From NCBI GenBank assembly GCA_003343995.1, contig QAKE01000088.1:1-55990 (forward strand): 55,990 nt of DNA, written 5' to 3'. Under the pieces are notes generated by a model. The model made no database searches and had not been told where the DNA came from. It saw only the letters and a program-made list of their open reading frames with translations. A program made the position numbers and the translations under genes. This stretch comes from Bacillota bacterium. GTDB lineage: Bacteria; Bacillota; Clostridia; Christensenellales; Borkfalkiaceae. Below are positions 24,998 through 32,202 of the stretch, in pieces. Position 1 is the first letter of the stretch. Each line of letters starts with the position of its first letter.

Positions 24998-25326
24998 AGC
25001 CGAGAACCTTTATATCCGTAAATAGGTTTGTTTGCGCTGCCGCTGTCATCGTCAAAGTCTTTGTACAAGGCTTTGGCGTGATTGCGGAGTTGCGTTCTTT
25101 GTTCGTCCGTGAATGAATAGGACTGACCGCCCTGAGACACGTCAGGGGCGAAAGACAGCCACAGAAAGATGTCAGCGGCTGCAAGGTTGTATGCCTTTCC
25201 TTTCAGGATTTCCGCTGTCGTTTCCGTGTCAAGGTTCAGCCCCCGTTTCTCCGCTGTTTCAACGAGCGTGCGGAGAGGAATTGGGTACGAGTTCAGCCCT
25301 TTCAATGCTTCGATAACTTTTGCCAT
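24994..25326 (-). CDS. Head-tail connector (adaptor) protein
   Basis: A 110-residue mostly helical protein (MAKVIEALKGLNSYPIPLRT; KGKAYNLAAADIFLWLSFAP; SFTDEQRTQLRNHAKALY). It is the first gene after the major capsid gene, with the helical fold and length of gp6-type adaptors that bind the portal. The assignment is by position and composition; similar proteins are common in Bacteroidales phages. Confidence 0.7.
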   Translation of the reverse strand: MAKVIEALKGLNSYPIPLRTLVETAEKRGLNLDTETTAEILKGKAYNLAAADIFLWLSFAPDVSQGGQSYSFTDEQRTQLRNHAKALYKDFDDDSGSANKPIYGYKGSRL

Positions 25327-25339
25327 AGGTCAACCGTCT

Positions 25340-26431
25340 TTAATCCCAATCTTGTGCGTCCGTTCTCACGTAGATGTTACGGTAAGCCGTATCAAATACA
25401 GGAATAGCGTCAGCCTGACCGATTGTAACCTCGCTCTTAGGCTCAATCGTACCGTACTTCTTCACGACTGTATGGGCACGCACGGCTCTCAGAATTGTTT
25501 CTTCATTTTCTTGAAGAATGTCATACTGCGTGGAACCGAGTTTTTCACTTTCTGACAAAATCATACGGCTGTTCTCAAACGGGTTGCCAGAAGTCTGTGA
25601 ACCGTCTGAAAATTCACGGGTGATGGTTTGGTCGATAACACGCAGTTGAATACCGTTCAACCATGCTTGTTTTGCGAGCATGGTATTTACAGCAGCCAAA
25701 TCAGGTGTTTGAGAGATACCGAGAGCGTTGGCGGCGAAAGAAGCGCACTGTTTAATGATTTGTTCCGCAGAACAGATTTTGTACAGTTCATCCAAGTTGA
25801 TGAAAGCGAACTTTAAGTTCAGGTTATGCTCCTTACCCAACTTCACGAATTTAGCAAGGTCGCCGATAATGTCAGCAGTTGACTTGCTGTTCCAATCAAC
25901 GGATGATTTGGTTTTCATCTCATCATCCACGTCATAGTCAAGGTCAAATTCATTGGCATAGGTTGCGTTCGTGGTGGTTGTGAATTTAAGCACACCAGCG
26001 TTTGAAGCGAGTTTCCATGCAATGTATTCTTCCTCAGACTGAACGCCGTTGAAACAGAAGTCAACATCATTTCCCCAATACTCAACAAGTTTGGTAGCAT
26101 CTTCATCCTGAGCGAAAGCCAAAGCCGTTTGATAATCTTTGATTTCAGAGCGTGAAAGTTCACGGCTGATAGAGATAAACGGAATATCTCCACGTGCGCT
26201 CTCGAATATCGGGCGGCGTTTACGCATGATAGTTCCGTTGTCAGTATGCAGGTCGGCGGCGACATTCTTCTTTTCAAGCTGGTTCGTTAAGGTTTTCCAG
26301 TTGAAGCCGTTGACTTTCTTAACGGGGAAGTGCTTTCCGAAAAGGAAGCCCGAAGCGTCAGCCGAATTCAGACGGGCTTGAACCATTTGTTCGGTCAAAC
26401 CCTGAATTATTGTATTTACAATAGTTCCCAT
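25340..26431 (-). CDS. Major capsid protein
   Basis: A 363-residue protein with the order and features of the gpE/HK97-fold major capsid family: MGTIVNTIIQGLTEQMVQAR, FPVKKVNGFNWKTL, ARGDIPFISISRELSR, and the C-terminal TIGQADAIPVFDTAYRNIYV. It follows a scaffold-like gene and a decoration protein and precedes connector genes. No protease gene is evident, so assembly probably uses a separate scaffold without classical HK97-type prohead cleavage, which is inference. Confidence 0.9.
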   Translation of the reverse strand: MGTIVNTIIQGLTEQMVQARLNSADASGFLFGKHFPVKKVNGFNWKTLTNQLEKKNVAADLHTDNGTIMRKRRPIFESARGDIPFISISRELSRSEIKDYQTALAFAQDEDATKLVEYWGNDVDFCFNGVQSEEEYIAWKLASNAGVLKFTTTTNATYANEFDLDYDVDDEMKTKSSVDWNSKSTADIIGDLAKFVKLGKEHNLNLKFAFINLDELYKICSAEQIIKQCASFAANALGISQTPDLAAVNTMLAKQAWLNGIQLRVIDQTITREFSDGSQTSGNPFENSRMILSESEKLGSTQYDILQENEETILRAVRAHTVVKKYGTIEPKSEVTIGQADAIPVFDTAYRNIYVRTDAQDWD

Positions 26432-26444
26432 AAATTACTTACGA

Positions 26445-27080
26445 TTAATAGTTTATGATACCTTTGAGGTGTTTCATCACGCATTCAGGAAGCGGGTTGC
26501 CCTTTGTCACGCCAATAAGCCAAGCGTCCGTGTCAAGGTTTGAGTTTTGCACGATGGGCTTGCCTGTTCCGACAAGTGAAAGTGGGGTGTATTTCAGTTT
26601 TGAGGTTTCCGCTGCCGATTCCGCTGCCGATTCCGCTGCCGATTCCGCTGCCGATTCCGCTGCGGCTTCAATGATAAATCCGCCTTTCTCAATCTTCACT
26701 CCAAGAGTGGTCTTGACCTTGATTGTGTCGTGGGTTTTCTCTGTGGTTGTGATAGATGTGATAGCGTAAGCCTTGCCACCTTCATCAGCCATGATGAAAT
26801 CGCCAACTTTGAAATTGTGACCTTTATTTACTTTGATGTCAGTTGCGGTATCTGTCGCTTCTGCCGACAGAACGGCAATCTTCACAACGTGGCAAATGCC
26901 GTTGTCGGGTGCGCTCAATACTGCGCCCTCGTTCAGAAAATCGCCGCCGAGTTCAGAAACCTTGACCGAAACGCCGCCGCGAATATCCGCTGTTTTGTGC
27001 ATGAAGACACGAGGTGTGCGTGTGTCTTTCCTGCGTGTTACTGTCATTCCCATTTTTGAATGATTTTGGATGTTAAACAT
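26445..27080 (-). CDS. Capsid decoration or head-fibre protein
   Basis: A 211-residue protein directly upstream of the capsid gene. The N-terminal domain (VSELGGDFLNEGAVLSAPDN; GHNFKVGDFIMADEGGKAYA) resembles small beta-barrel decoration proteins. A perfect peptide repeat of Ala-Ala-Glu-Ser units links it to the C-terminal part (YTPLSLVGTGKPIVQN). Its start codon overlaps the end of the scaffold gene by one base. Exact role on the capsid is inferred. Confidence 0.7.
   Translation of the reverse strand: MFNIQNHSKMGMTVTRRKDTRTPRVFMHKTADIRGGVSVKVSELGGDFLNEGAVLSAPDNGICHVVKIAVLSAEATDTATDIKVNKGHNFKVGDFIMADEGGKAYAITSITTTEKTHDTIKVKTTLGVKIEKGGFIIEAAAESAAESAAESAAESAAETSKLKYTPLSLVGTGKPIVQNSNLDTDAWLIGVTKGNPLPECVMKHLKGIINY
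26608..26667 (-). repeat. 12-bp tandem repeat in the decoration protein gene
   Basis: Four exact copies of TCCGCTGCCGAT (plus strand) and a partial fifth, coding for repeated AAES. In-frame units mean slippage would only change linker length. Confidence 0.9.
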
Positions 27081-27790
27081 TAGAACGGCTGACCGTCGGC
27101 GGGCTTGTTGTCACGGTGTGATATAGCCTCCAATTGCTCTTTTGTCAGTTCGTTCCCTTGACTTGATGAACCGCCGTTCTGTGCGGCAGGTCTTCCGAAA
27201 ACAGCCCCTTTTGCCCGTGTGTCATTGACAATGCCGTCCACTTCGGTAGTGATTTCGCCGACAAGCGTGTTGAACTGTTCATCGGTTAGACCGTCAACAG
27301 GTGTGCGCTCGTAAGCCTTACGTAGATTTTCAGGCAGTTTTTCAATGATTGTGGAAAGTTGTTGCTTGCGGGTTGCAGTTGTACGGTCTCCATCCATTTT
27401 GTTCAAACGCTCGGTTATCGTCTTGTTGCTTTCGATAAGAGCCTGTGCCCAAGCCGGAACTTGCTCGCCCCCTGCGGATTGTGTCTGAACGGTTTGCGTT
27501 CCTCCTTGCTGACCGCCCTGAGAGCCGCCCCCGTTATCAATCTTTTGCCCGTCTTTCAGACCGTATTTGGTTTCATAGGTTTGTACGGCTGTCTGTTGGG
27601 CTTCTGTCGCACGGCTGTCGCCGTAGCTTTCAATGATTTCGATGAACTCTTTTGTTACCCCTGCAATAGCAGTTGTTATTTGTTCATCTGTGGTTACAGT
27701 CTTGGCGAGTTTATCGGCAATCCTGTTCAATACATTTGCGTTGACCCCCGGAAATTTGGCTTTCAACGCCTCTAAAATCTTTTGTTTCAT
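27080..27790 (-). CDS. Scaffolding protein candidate
   Basis: A 236-residue highly charged, Gln/Gly-rich protein. N-terminal helices (MKQKILEALKAKFPGVNANV; LAKTVTTDEQITTAIAGVTK), a Gly/Gln linker (NGGGSQGGQQGGTQ), then coiled coil (ALIESNKTITERLNKMDGDR) and a C-terminal tail. This layout just before the capsid genes is typical of internal scaffolds. It is the first gene of the capsid-tail transcript and is preceded by a promoter with an operator. Confidence 0.7.
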   Translation of the reverse strand: MKQKILEALKAKFPGVNANVLNRIADKLAKTVTTDEQITTAIAGVTKEFIEIIESYGDSRATEAQQTAVQTYETKYGLKDGQKIDNGGGSQGGQQGGTQTVQTQSAGGEQVPAWAQALIESNKTITERLNKMDGDRTTATRKQQLSTIIEKLPENLRKAYERTPVDGLTDEQFNTLVGEITTEVDGIVNDTRAKGAVFGRPAAQNGGSSSQGNELTKEQLEAISHRDNKPADGQPF

Positions 27791-27824
27791 AATGAATGCT
27801 TTGTTTAACTGAAAAGTTTACGCA

Positions 27825-27867
27825 ACAAAGGTATGCTTTATTTCTTAAAGTGATTACAATGTACTCA
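27825..27867 (-). promoter_or_regulatory. Promoter and operator of the capsid-tail operon
   Basis: On the minus strand a -7 box TACCTTTGT occupies 27833-27825, 35 bp before the ATG at 27790. An operator copy TGATTA-CAATG-TACTCA at 27851-27867 lies upstream of it. The 320-bp interval 27791-28110 also holds the divergent plus-strand promoter. Confidence 0.6.
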
Positions 27868-28054
27868 GAAAAATAATGCTTTTTTCTTGTTTGTCTCAGT
27901 TTTTATGTTATAAAATATGCTTTTAAGCTATTTTGAGGCTGTTTTTGAGATAATGGAGTTAAATACTACGGAAGTGGAGTTAAGTGGGGTTAAAAATAAT
28001 CTGTCCAGTTGATTTTTTATCCGAAAAAGTTGATTATTTCCAAAATACTTAACT

Positions 28055-28084
28055 TATATTTGCAACGTGATTAAAATGTAATCA
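28055..28084 (+). promoter_or_regulatory. Promoter and operator of the reversed island
   Basis: A perfect -7 box TATATTTGC lies at 28055-28063, followed at once by the operator TGATTA-AAATG-TAATCA (28068-28084), which would cover the transcription start. The first island gene begins at 28111. This is a textbook repressor position. Confidence 0.75.
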
Positions 28085-28110
28085 CTTTTGAACCTCAAAA
28101 AAACAGAAAT

Positions 28111-28350
28111 ATGAAGACAGTGAGTTTAGCATACAGCACAAGAGAAATCAACCGTAATTTCAGAATTAAGGTTTCAGGCGTTGACGGCGAGGGAAACAAG
28201 GTTCACAAGCTGGTTGGCGTTTCAGGGGCTATCGCTCTTATCGGTGTTGAAATGTTCAATAAACTTTTGAAGCGAGCTTTCAGCAGCGTTGAAGACAAAT
28301 GCGTATGCAAACTCAGGAGAGGTATCAAATTTTCATTTTATATCAAATAA
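28111..28350 (+). CDS. Small basic protein, unknown function
   Basis: A 79-residue basic protein (MKTVSLAYSTREINRNFRIK; VSGAIALIGVEMFNKLLKRA). It is the first gene of the plus-strand island and is controlled by a clear promoter-operator, which supports that it is expressed. I do not recognise a family. The 5' end reads like a short beta strand followed by one helix; a nucleic-acid-binding role is possible but unsupported. Confidence 0.65.
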   Translation: MKTVSLAYSTREINRNFRIKVSGVDGEGNKVHKLVGVSGAIALIGVEMFNKLLKRAFSSVEDKCVCKLRRGIKFSFYIK

Positions 28351-28367
28351 TCAGGAGGACGGAATTT

Positions 28368-28499
28368 ATGAAAGACAACATGAACAGTATCATTGAAGCT
28401 GCTTTTTGGGCGGGCTTTGAACCAAGTTCAGATGACTTGACGGAAGCCGCCTTGTATGAGGAAGCAAAGGCGTATTTAGAAAAATCAATTCAGTATTAA
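28368..28499 (+). CDS. Small acidic protein, unknown function
   Basis: A 43-residue acidic protein (MKDNMNSIIEAAFWAGFEPS; AALYEEAKAYLEKSIQY). A purine-rich TCAGGAGG lies 10-17 bp upstream of its ATG, better than most starts here. It follows the previous gene by 17 bp. Likely real because of spacing and RBS; no family recognised. Confidence 0.55.
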   Translation: MKDNMNSIIEAAFWAGFEPSSDDLTEAALYEEAKAYLEKSIQY

Positions 28500-28632
28500 C
28501 CCAAATAAAATTTTCAAGTATGGAAACAATGACAGTGACAAACGAAAAGACCCTGCAACAGGGTTTGAATGATGTTGTAATCAACAAGGTTCAGAGAATG
28601 ATAGACGGTAAATCCGTTGGGTTCAAGCTACA

Positions 28633-29673
28633 ATGGAGCGTCTTATCAGCGAGGGAAAGATAGCGCAGGATTATATCGCCCCGATAGGCGTTAACCTGAG
28701 ACAGAAAGACCACAGCCACGTGATAACATTCAATGGGGGAGAACGTCTGATGATGAATATGCCTGACGGTCAGTTCTCGCTCCATGATAACGCCATAGGG
28801 CAGCTTGCTGACAGAATGGGAGTTCCGCAGCGTTATCTCAGGCAGCTTGCGCAGGGGGCTGAGTGGGCTAAGAACCTTGCCGCCGAAATTCTGAACGAGC
28901 ATAGCGGTTGGACGGAAAGAAGCCGTGTTCTTGTCAGAACCGTAGGGAAGCAGGTTCGGGGTGTTCTCTCTGACAGCTACCGCCGTCTGAACAGCGTTGA
29001 AATCCTGACGGCTTTTGTTCAGGAAGCGAGCAGGCAAGGGGCGGTAATTTCGGACGCTTATATGAACGACACAAAGGTTTGGGCAGAAACAATCCTGCCA
29101 CAGCCAATTGTCATACCGACAGCGAAAAACGGCGATGTCATCATATTTGCGGGCGCACGGTTCTCAACCTCTGACTACGGGGACGGGGCGGTTGACATGC
29201 GGGCGTTTCTCTTGAACGGGGCTTGCCTTAATGGTATGGTTCGTGAAAGCGTGATGAAGCAGGTTCACTTGGGGTCTAAGCTGCCTGATAACCTGAAACT
29301 ATCCAACAAAACGTATGAACTTGACACGAAGACCACCGTTTCAGCGGTCAAAGACCTGACGAAAGGGCTGTTCGGGAAAGATAACCTGATGAAGAAAGCC
29401 TACGAGATACAGGGGGCTTCCGAAATTGATGTTGACTTTGAGCATGAATTGAAGAACCTGACAAAGAACGGAAGTCTTCTGAAACAGGAAAGTAAGGAAG
29501 TTGAAAAGATTTTGATGCGCAATGACCCCGAAGATGGTGTTCAGGGAGGTTCAACCCTTTGGAAGCTCACTCAGGCAATCACGGCTCACGCCCGAGAACT
29601 GACTCCCGAAAGAAGCCGGGAATTACATGAAATTTCAGGTTCGCTTCTCAACCGTGTGAAATTACAAGCATAA
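28633..29673 (+). CDS. DUF932-like phage/plasmid protein, probably frameshifted at its 5' end
   Basis: The intact frame gives 346 residues with ALAD-like conserved blocks of DUF932 proteins (RMGVPQRYLRQLAQG; RGVLSDSYRRLNSVEILTAF; ARFSTSDYGDGAVDMRAFLL). A better start lies upstream at 28520 in another frame (METMTVTNEKTLQQGLNDVV ... MIDGKSVGFK). If one A were restored at about 28628, that frame would continue as FKATMERLISEGKI into the main frame. So this copy is either mutated (one base lost) or contains a sequencing error; less likely it restarts at 28633. Function of the family is unknown, often linked with phage or plasmid replication and anti-restriction. Confidence 0.75.
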   Translation: MERLISEGKIAQDYIAPIGVNLRQKDHSHVITFNGGERLMMNMPDGQFSLHDNAIGQLADRMGVPQRYLRQLAQGAEWAKNLAAEILNEHSGWTERSRVLVRTVGKQVRGVLSDSYRRLNSVEILTAFVQEASRQGAVISDAYMNDTKVWAETILPQPIVIPTAKNGDVIIFAGARFSTSDYGDGAVDMRAFLLNGACLNGMVRESVMKQVHLGSKLPDNLKLSNKTYELDTKTTVSAVKDLTKGLFGKDNLMKKAYEIQGASEIDVDFEHELKNLTKNGSLLKQESKEVEKILMRNDPEDGVQGGSTLWKLTQAITAHARELTPERSRELHEISGSLLNRVKLQA

Positions 29674-29684
29674 ATTAACAATCT

Positions 29685-29715
29685 CCCGTGAACCCGTCAA
29701 AAGCGGGTTTGCGGG
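29685..29715 (+). terminator. Intergenic hairpin after the DUF932-like gene
   Basis: Nested stems CCCG/CGGG and AACCCG/CGGGTT separated by 2-nt internal loops and a 7-nt apical loop, followed by GATTAAAAAT. It lies 12 bp after the stop. It could end or attenuate transcription. Confidence 0.4.
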
Positions 29716-29732
29716 ATTAAAAATAGACTGCA

Positions 29733-29924
29733 ATGAAAAAGACAGATTTGACATTTATCGGGATTGACTGTTGGGACAGACCCGTTTACAGAGACACCAA
29801 CGGCAAATTATGGAAAGACATTACGCTTGGGAGCGATACGCCTGAATTATATTCAGCTTGCAATAATGACTTTGAGGGAGAGCCTGATATGCCTATTGAA
29901 ATGACTTATCCCGATTTTGAATAG
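29733..29924 (+). CDS. Small acidic protein, unknown function
   Basis: A 63-residue acidic protein (MKKTDLTFIGIDCWDRPVYR; GEPDMPIEMTYPDFE). The compact form with Cys/Trp pairs looks like small proteins of Bacteroidales mobile elements that have not been characterised. It sits between two intergenic hairpins and reads in the same direction as its neighbours. Confidence 0.65.
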   Translation: MKKTDLTFIGIDCWDRPVYRDTNGKLWKDITLGSDTPELYSACNNDFEGEPDMPIEMTYPDFE

Positions 29925-29945
29925 TTGACATGATGTTTAACCACG

Positions 29946-29978
29946 CCCGACAGAGAGCCGTAAAAGCCCTGTGTCGGG
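29946..29978 (+). terminator. Intergenic hairpin
   Basis: A 7-bp stem CCCGACA/TGTCGGG with a 19-nt loop, followed by TTTAATAAC. It is the second hairpin in succession between island genes and may set mRNA ends. Confidence 0.35.
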
Positions 29979-29999
29979 TTTAATAACTGAGAAACAACG

Positions 30000-30479
30000 A
30001 TGACAGACGAAAAGAAATTTGAGTTCAATGAAGATATTGAAAATGATTGTTTAATGACATGGAAGAACGCCCGGACTTTGGGACGTTATAAGGTTCTCTG
30101 TAATGAACGTGATTCGGTTGACGTGAAGAAATACGATTGCTTCTTCGCTTTCGGTAATGAATCATTCGCAAGGGGTATGAAAGGAATACGCCCTTTGAAT
30201 GACGGGGAGAAGATTTACAGTTTCGGCGCAGGGGGCTATGGTACAAAAGACGGTATAGAACGCCTGTTCAAGTTTTACGAAGACATGGAAGCCCGAATAA
30301 AGAATGAATGTGACCCTCAGGAGGTTTATTGCTATGAATACAATAACCATGAATGTTGCATTGCCTTTGACGGGGATATAGAAGCTATCAGGCTTGTTGC
30401 CGGGATATGGGGTGTCGAGACAGCGAAAACAATCAAACGGAGGTCGGCTTTTTATAGGGTTGAAGAGCTTTTCAATTGA
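30000..30479 (+). CDS. Unknown protein of the reversed island
   Basis: A 159-residue protein (MTDEKKFEFNEDIENDCLMT; YDCFFAFGNESFARGMKGIR; GVETAKTIKRRSAFYRVEEL). The spacing of aromatic and acidic residues suggests a compact alpha-beta domain. I recognise related small proteins in Bacteroidales mobile DNA only in general terms. No catalytic motif is visible. Confidence 0.7.
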   Translation: MTDEKKFEFNEDIENDCLMTWKNARTLGRYKVLCNERDSVDVKKYDCFFAFGNESFARGMKGIRPLNDGEKIYSFGAGGYGTKDGIERLFKFYEDMEARIKNECDPQEVYCYEYNNHECCIAFDGDIEAIRLVAGIWGVETAKTIKRRSAFYRVEELFN

Positions 30480-30488
30480 AAAAGCAAT

Positions 30489-30583
30489 GTTTTCTACGAG
30501 ATAATATATGTTTTCTCGTAGAAAACTCTGTTTAATTAGTGTTTTCTGCGCAAGAAACCCCTAAAGGAGAGGAAAGAAAAGAA
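30489..30583. repeat. 13-bp inverted repeat plus a 43-bp copy of part of the replication gene
   Basis: GTTTTCTACGAGA (30489-30501) is exactly complementary to TCTCGTAGAAAAC (30514-30526), with a 12-nt AT-rich loop. From 30541 to 30583 the sequence is identical over 43 bp, in opposite plus-strand orientation, to 45934-45976 inside the DUF4373-type replication gene. The recurrent word GTTTTCTnCGn(n)AGAAAC looks iteron-like. The 222-bp interval 30480-30701 has no gene; after this it holds two overlapping hairpins (30620-30669). Confidence 0.7.
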
Positions 30584-30701
30584 TATAGAAAAAAATACTA
30601 CTAACGTAGTATAAAAAAAGACCCTGACGGGTCAGGCGCACACGCCGTTTTTGGAGGGGTTCGCCTGACACAAGGTTTGGGGCGTTAAACAGAAAAAGAC
30701 T

Positions 30702-30959
30702 ATGGCGAAAGAGCAAAAGACGATTTACCGGGTTCAGTTCAAAGAACCGCCATTGAACGATGACGAAAGAACAGAGTTCTTCTTCACGTCACTTGCGGCG
30801 ATTTATGATGTCTTCACGGCAGAACAAATTGGCTGTAAGGTCAATCGCTTGTACAACATTGGTCTGCCTGACGGTACGCCGTATGACGGGAAACGTTGCC
30901 TGATAACTCAGGAGGCGATTCACAGTAAGGCGCAAAAAAGCCCGTTCACAGGCAGATGA
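30702..30959 (+). CDS. Small protein, unknown function (DUF1820-like)
   Basis: An 85-residue protein: MAKEQKTIYRVQFKEPPLND, then FFTSLAAIYDVFTAEQIGCK and LYNIGLPDGTPYDGKRCLIT. It resembles short conserved proteins with a YRV-x-F-x start and a Y-D...CxI end found in bacterial genomes and phages. Its leader has two mutually exclusive hairpins (30620-30633 against 30631-30638/30662-30669), so its translation or transcription may be regulated. Family assignment is tentative. Confidence 0.6.
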   Translation: MAKEQKTIYRVQFKEPPLNDDERTEFFFTSLAAIYDVFTAEQIGCKVNRLYNIGLPDGTPYDGKRCLITQEAIHSKAQKSPFTGR

Positions 30960-31078
30960 TGAAAACAAGCCCAAATAAGCCGATTTAAGACGTGATTTTA
31001 GGTTGGCTTATAACTTATACAAGATTGGCTGTAAAAATTCAATAGCGGGGCTAAAAACGGGCAAATCGGGGTTATTTG

Positions 31079-31176
31079 TGATTACGGTGTAATCATGTTG
31101 TTCGGTTTACCCGTTTGAGGCTTCAAAAAAATATTCGCTTTTTTTGCGAACTCTCAGAAAAAGAACTTATCTTTGC
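31079..31176 (+). promoter_or_regulatory. Promoter region of the HigBA pair
   Basis: The operator copy TGATTA-CGGTG-TAATCA lies at 31079-31095. Downstream is the inverted repeat TTCGC/GCGAA (31134-31150) and a -7 box TATCTTTGC (31168-31176), 20 bp before the ATG at 31196. The shorter inverted repeat could be the antitoxin autoregulation site. Confidence 0.55.
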
Positions 31177-31195
31177 TGCAGAAAAAGAACTGAAT

Positions 31196-31510
31196 ATGGA
31201 AATAATATTCAATGAAGAATATCTTCGGGAAATGTATAATACCGGGCGAACGGATAAGAAACACCGTTTTCAGCCTCAAATTATACGGAAATATATTCGT
31301 GTGATAGATTTGATGCGGGACACTTCAAATGTCTTGGGGTTGATGCGATACAACGCATTGAATTACGAGAAATTGAAAGATGATAAAGCGGGGCTTTCTT
31401 CTGTGAGAGTGAATGACCAATATCGCATTGAATTCGAGGAACATATCAAAGACGGGGAGACCGTTGCCACGATATGCAATATAACAGATTTGTCAAACCA
31501 TTATAAATGA
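31196..31510 (+). CDS. higB: HigB-type toxin
   Basis: I take the ATG at 31196 (MEIIFNEEYLREMYNTGRTD), 20 bp after a -7 box; the longer frame starts upstream of the promoter. The 104-residue protein matches the RelE/HigB toxin fold, with FQPQIIRKYIRVIDLMR, GLSSVRVNDQYRIEF and the end ICNITDLSNHYK. Family members are ribosome-dependent mRNA endonucleases. The downstream antitoxin overlaps its operon spacing (6 bp), with the toxin first, as in higBA. Confidence 0.85.
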   Translation: MEIIFNEEYLREMYNTGRTDKKHRFQPQIIRKYIRVIDLMRDTSNVLGLMRYNALNYEKLKDDKAGLSSVRVNDQYRIEFEEHIKDGETVATICNITDLSNHYK

Positions 31511-31516
31511 TTGATT

Positions 31517-31861
31517 ATGATAACAATACCGGGAGTTGACCCAAAAATGATTGCTAACAATCTTGAACCTGCGTTTCCCACGCATCCGGGGGAAATCTTG
31601 AAAGAAGAAATCGAATACAGGGGGATTTCTCAACGCAAGTTGGCAGAACGAATGGGCATAGGCTATTCTGTTCTGAATGAGATATTGAACGCCCGCCGAC
31701 CTGTCACTGAAAAAACAGCGATGATGTTTGAGGCTGCGCTGGGGGTTGAAGCTGAACCGTTGATGCGTCTTCAAATGAGATACAATGTGCGTATCGCCCA
31801 AAAAGACAAATCTTTCATGCAGCGTTTGGATAATATCCGCAAAATTGCCGCCGTTCTTTAG
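31517..31861 (+). CDS. higA: HigA-type antitoxin (XRE family HTH)
   Basis: Start taken at ATG 31517 (MITIPGVDP). The 114-residue protein has the HigA signature AFPTHPGEILKEEIEYRGIS and QRKLAERMGIGYSVLNEILN (helix-turn-helix at about residues 35-60), then RRPVTEKTAMMFEAALGVEA. It should neutralise HigB and repress the promoter. The pair may stabilise the prophage. Confidence 0.87.
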   Translation: MITIPGVDPKMIANNLEPAFPTHPGEILKEEIEYRGISQRKLAERMGIGYSVLNEILNARRPVTEKTAMMFEAALGVEAEPLMRLQMRYNVRIAQKDKSFMQRLDNIRKIAAVL

Positions 31862-31980
31862 TGGCGTTGCGATTGCGCCCGAATGCCGGGCGATAATTTA
31901 AAACGTGAAGACTTACACCAATTTGGAAAGTAAAGCGTTTGTACATCAAATTCGGAGAAAATAACTTAACAAATCAGAGT

Positions 31981-32202
31981 ATGGAAACAGTTTTTGATTA
32001 TAACATAACAGACAAAGAGCGTGAAGACATCGGAATATCTGACAAGGATCGTTATTTGGCTATTGTGGGGGAAGATACTGCAAATTTAGACCTTGCCACC
32101 CTTTTTCATACCCGAGGGGATAATAACAGGATGGCAAGGTACGCTGATAAACTTCCGCTTGATATGAAGTTGGATTTTTATCGGACGGTTACGCACCCTT
32201 GA
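31981..32202 (+). CDS. Small acidic protein opposite the MuF-type gene
   Basis: Start chosen at ATG 31981 (METVFDYNITDKEREDIGIS); an upstream non-ATG start is possible. The 73-residue product is acidic and helical (KDRYLAIVGEDTANLDLATL; KLPLDMKLDFYRTVTHP). It overlaps the 3' end of the convergent MuF-type gene by 14 bp. Its position directly next to that gene's C-terminal metallopeptidase-like domain would fit an immunity protein, but nothing in the sequence proves this. Confidence 0.6.
   Translation: METVFDYNITDKEREDIGISDKDRYLAIVGEDTANLDLATLFHTRGDNNRMARYADKLPLDMKLDFYRTVTHP

Noticed and set aside
26608..26667. Possible CRISPR or regulatory tandem repeats
   Set aside because: 12-bp units without spacers, in frame inside a protein gene; they encode AAES repeats.
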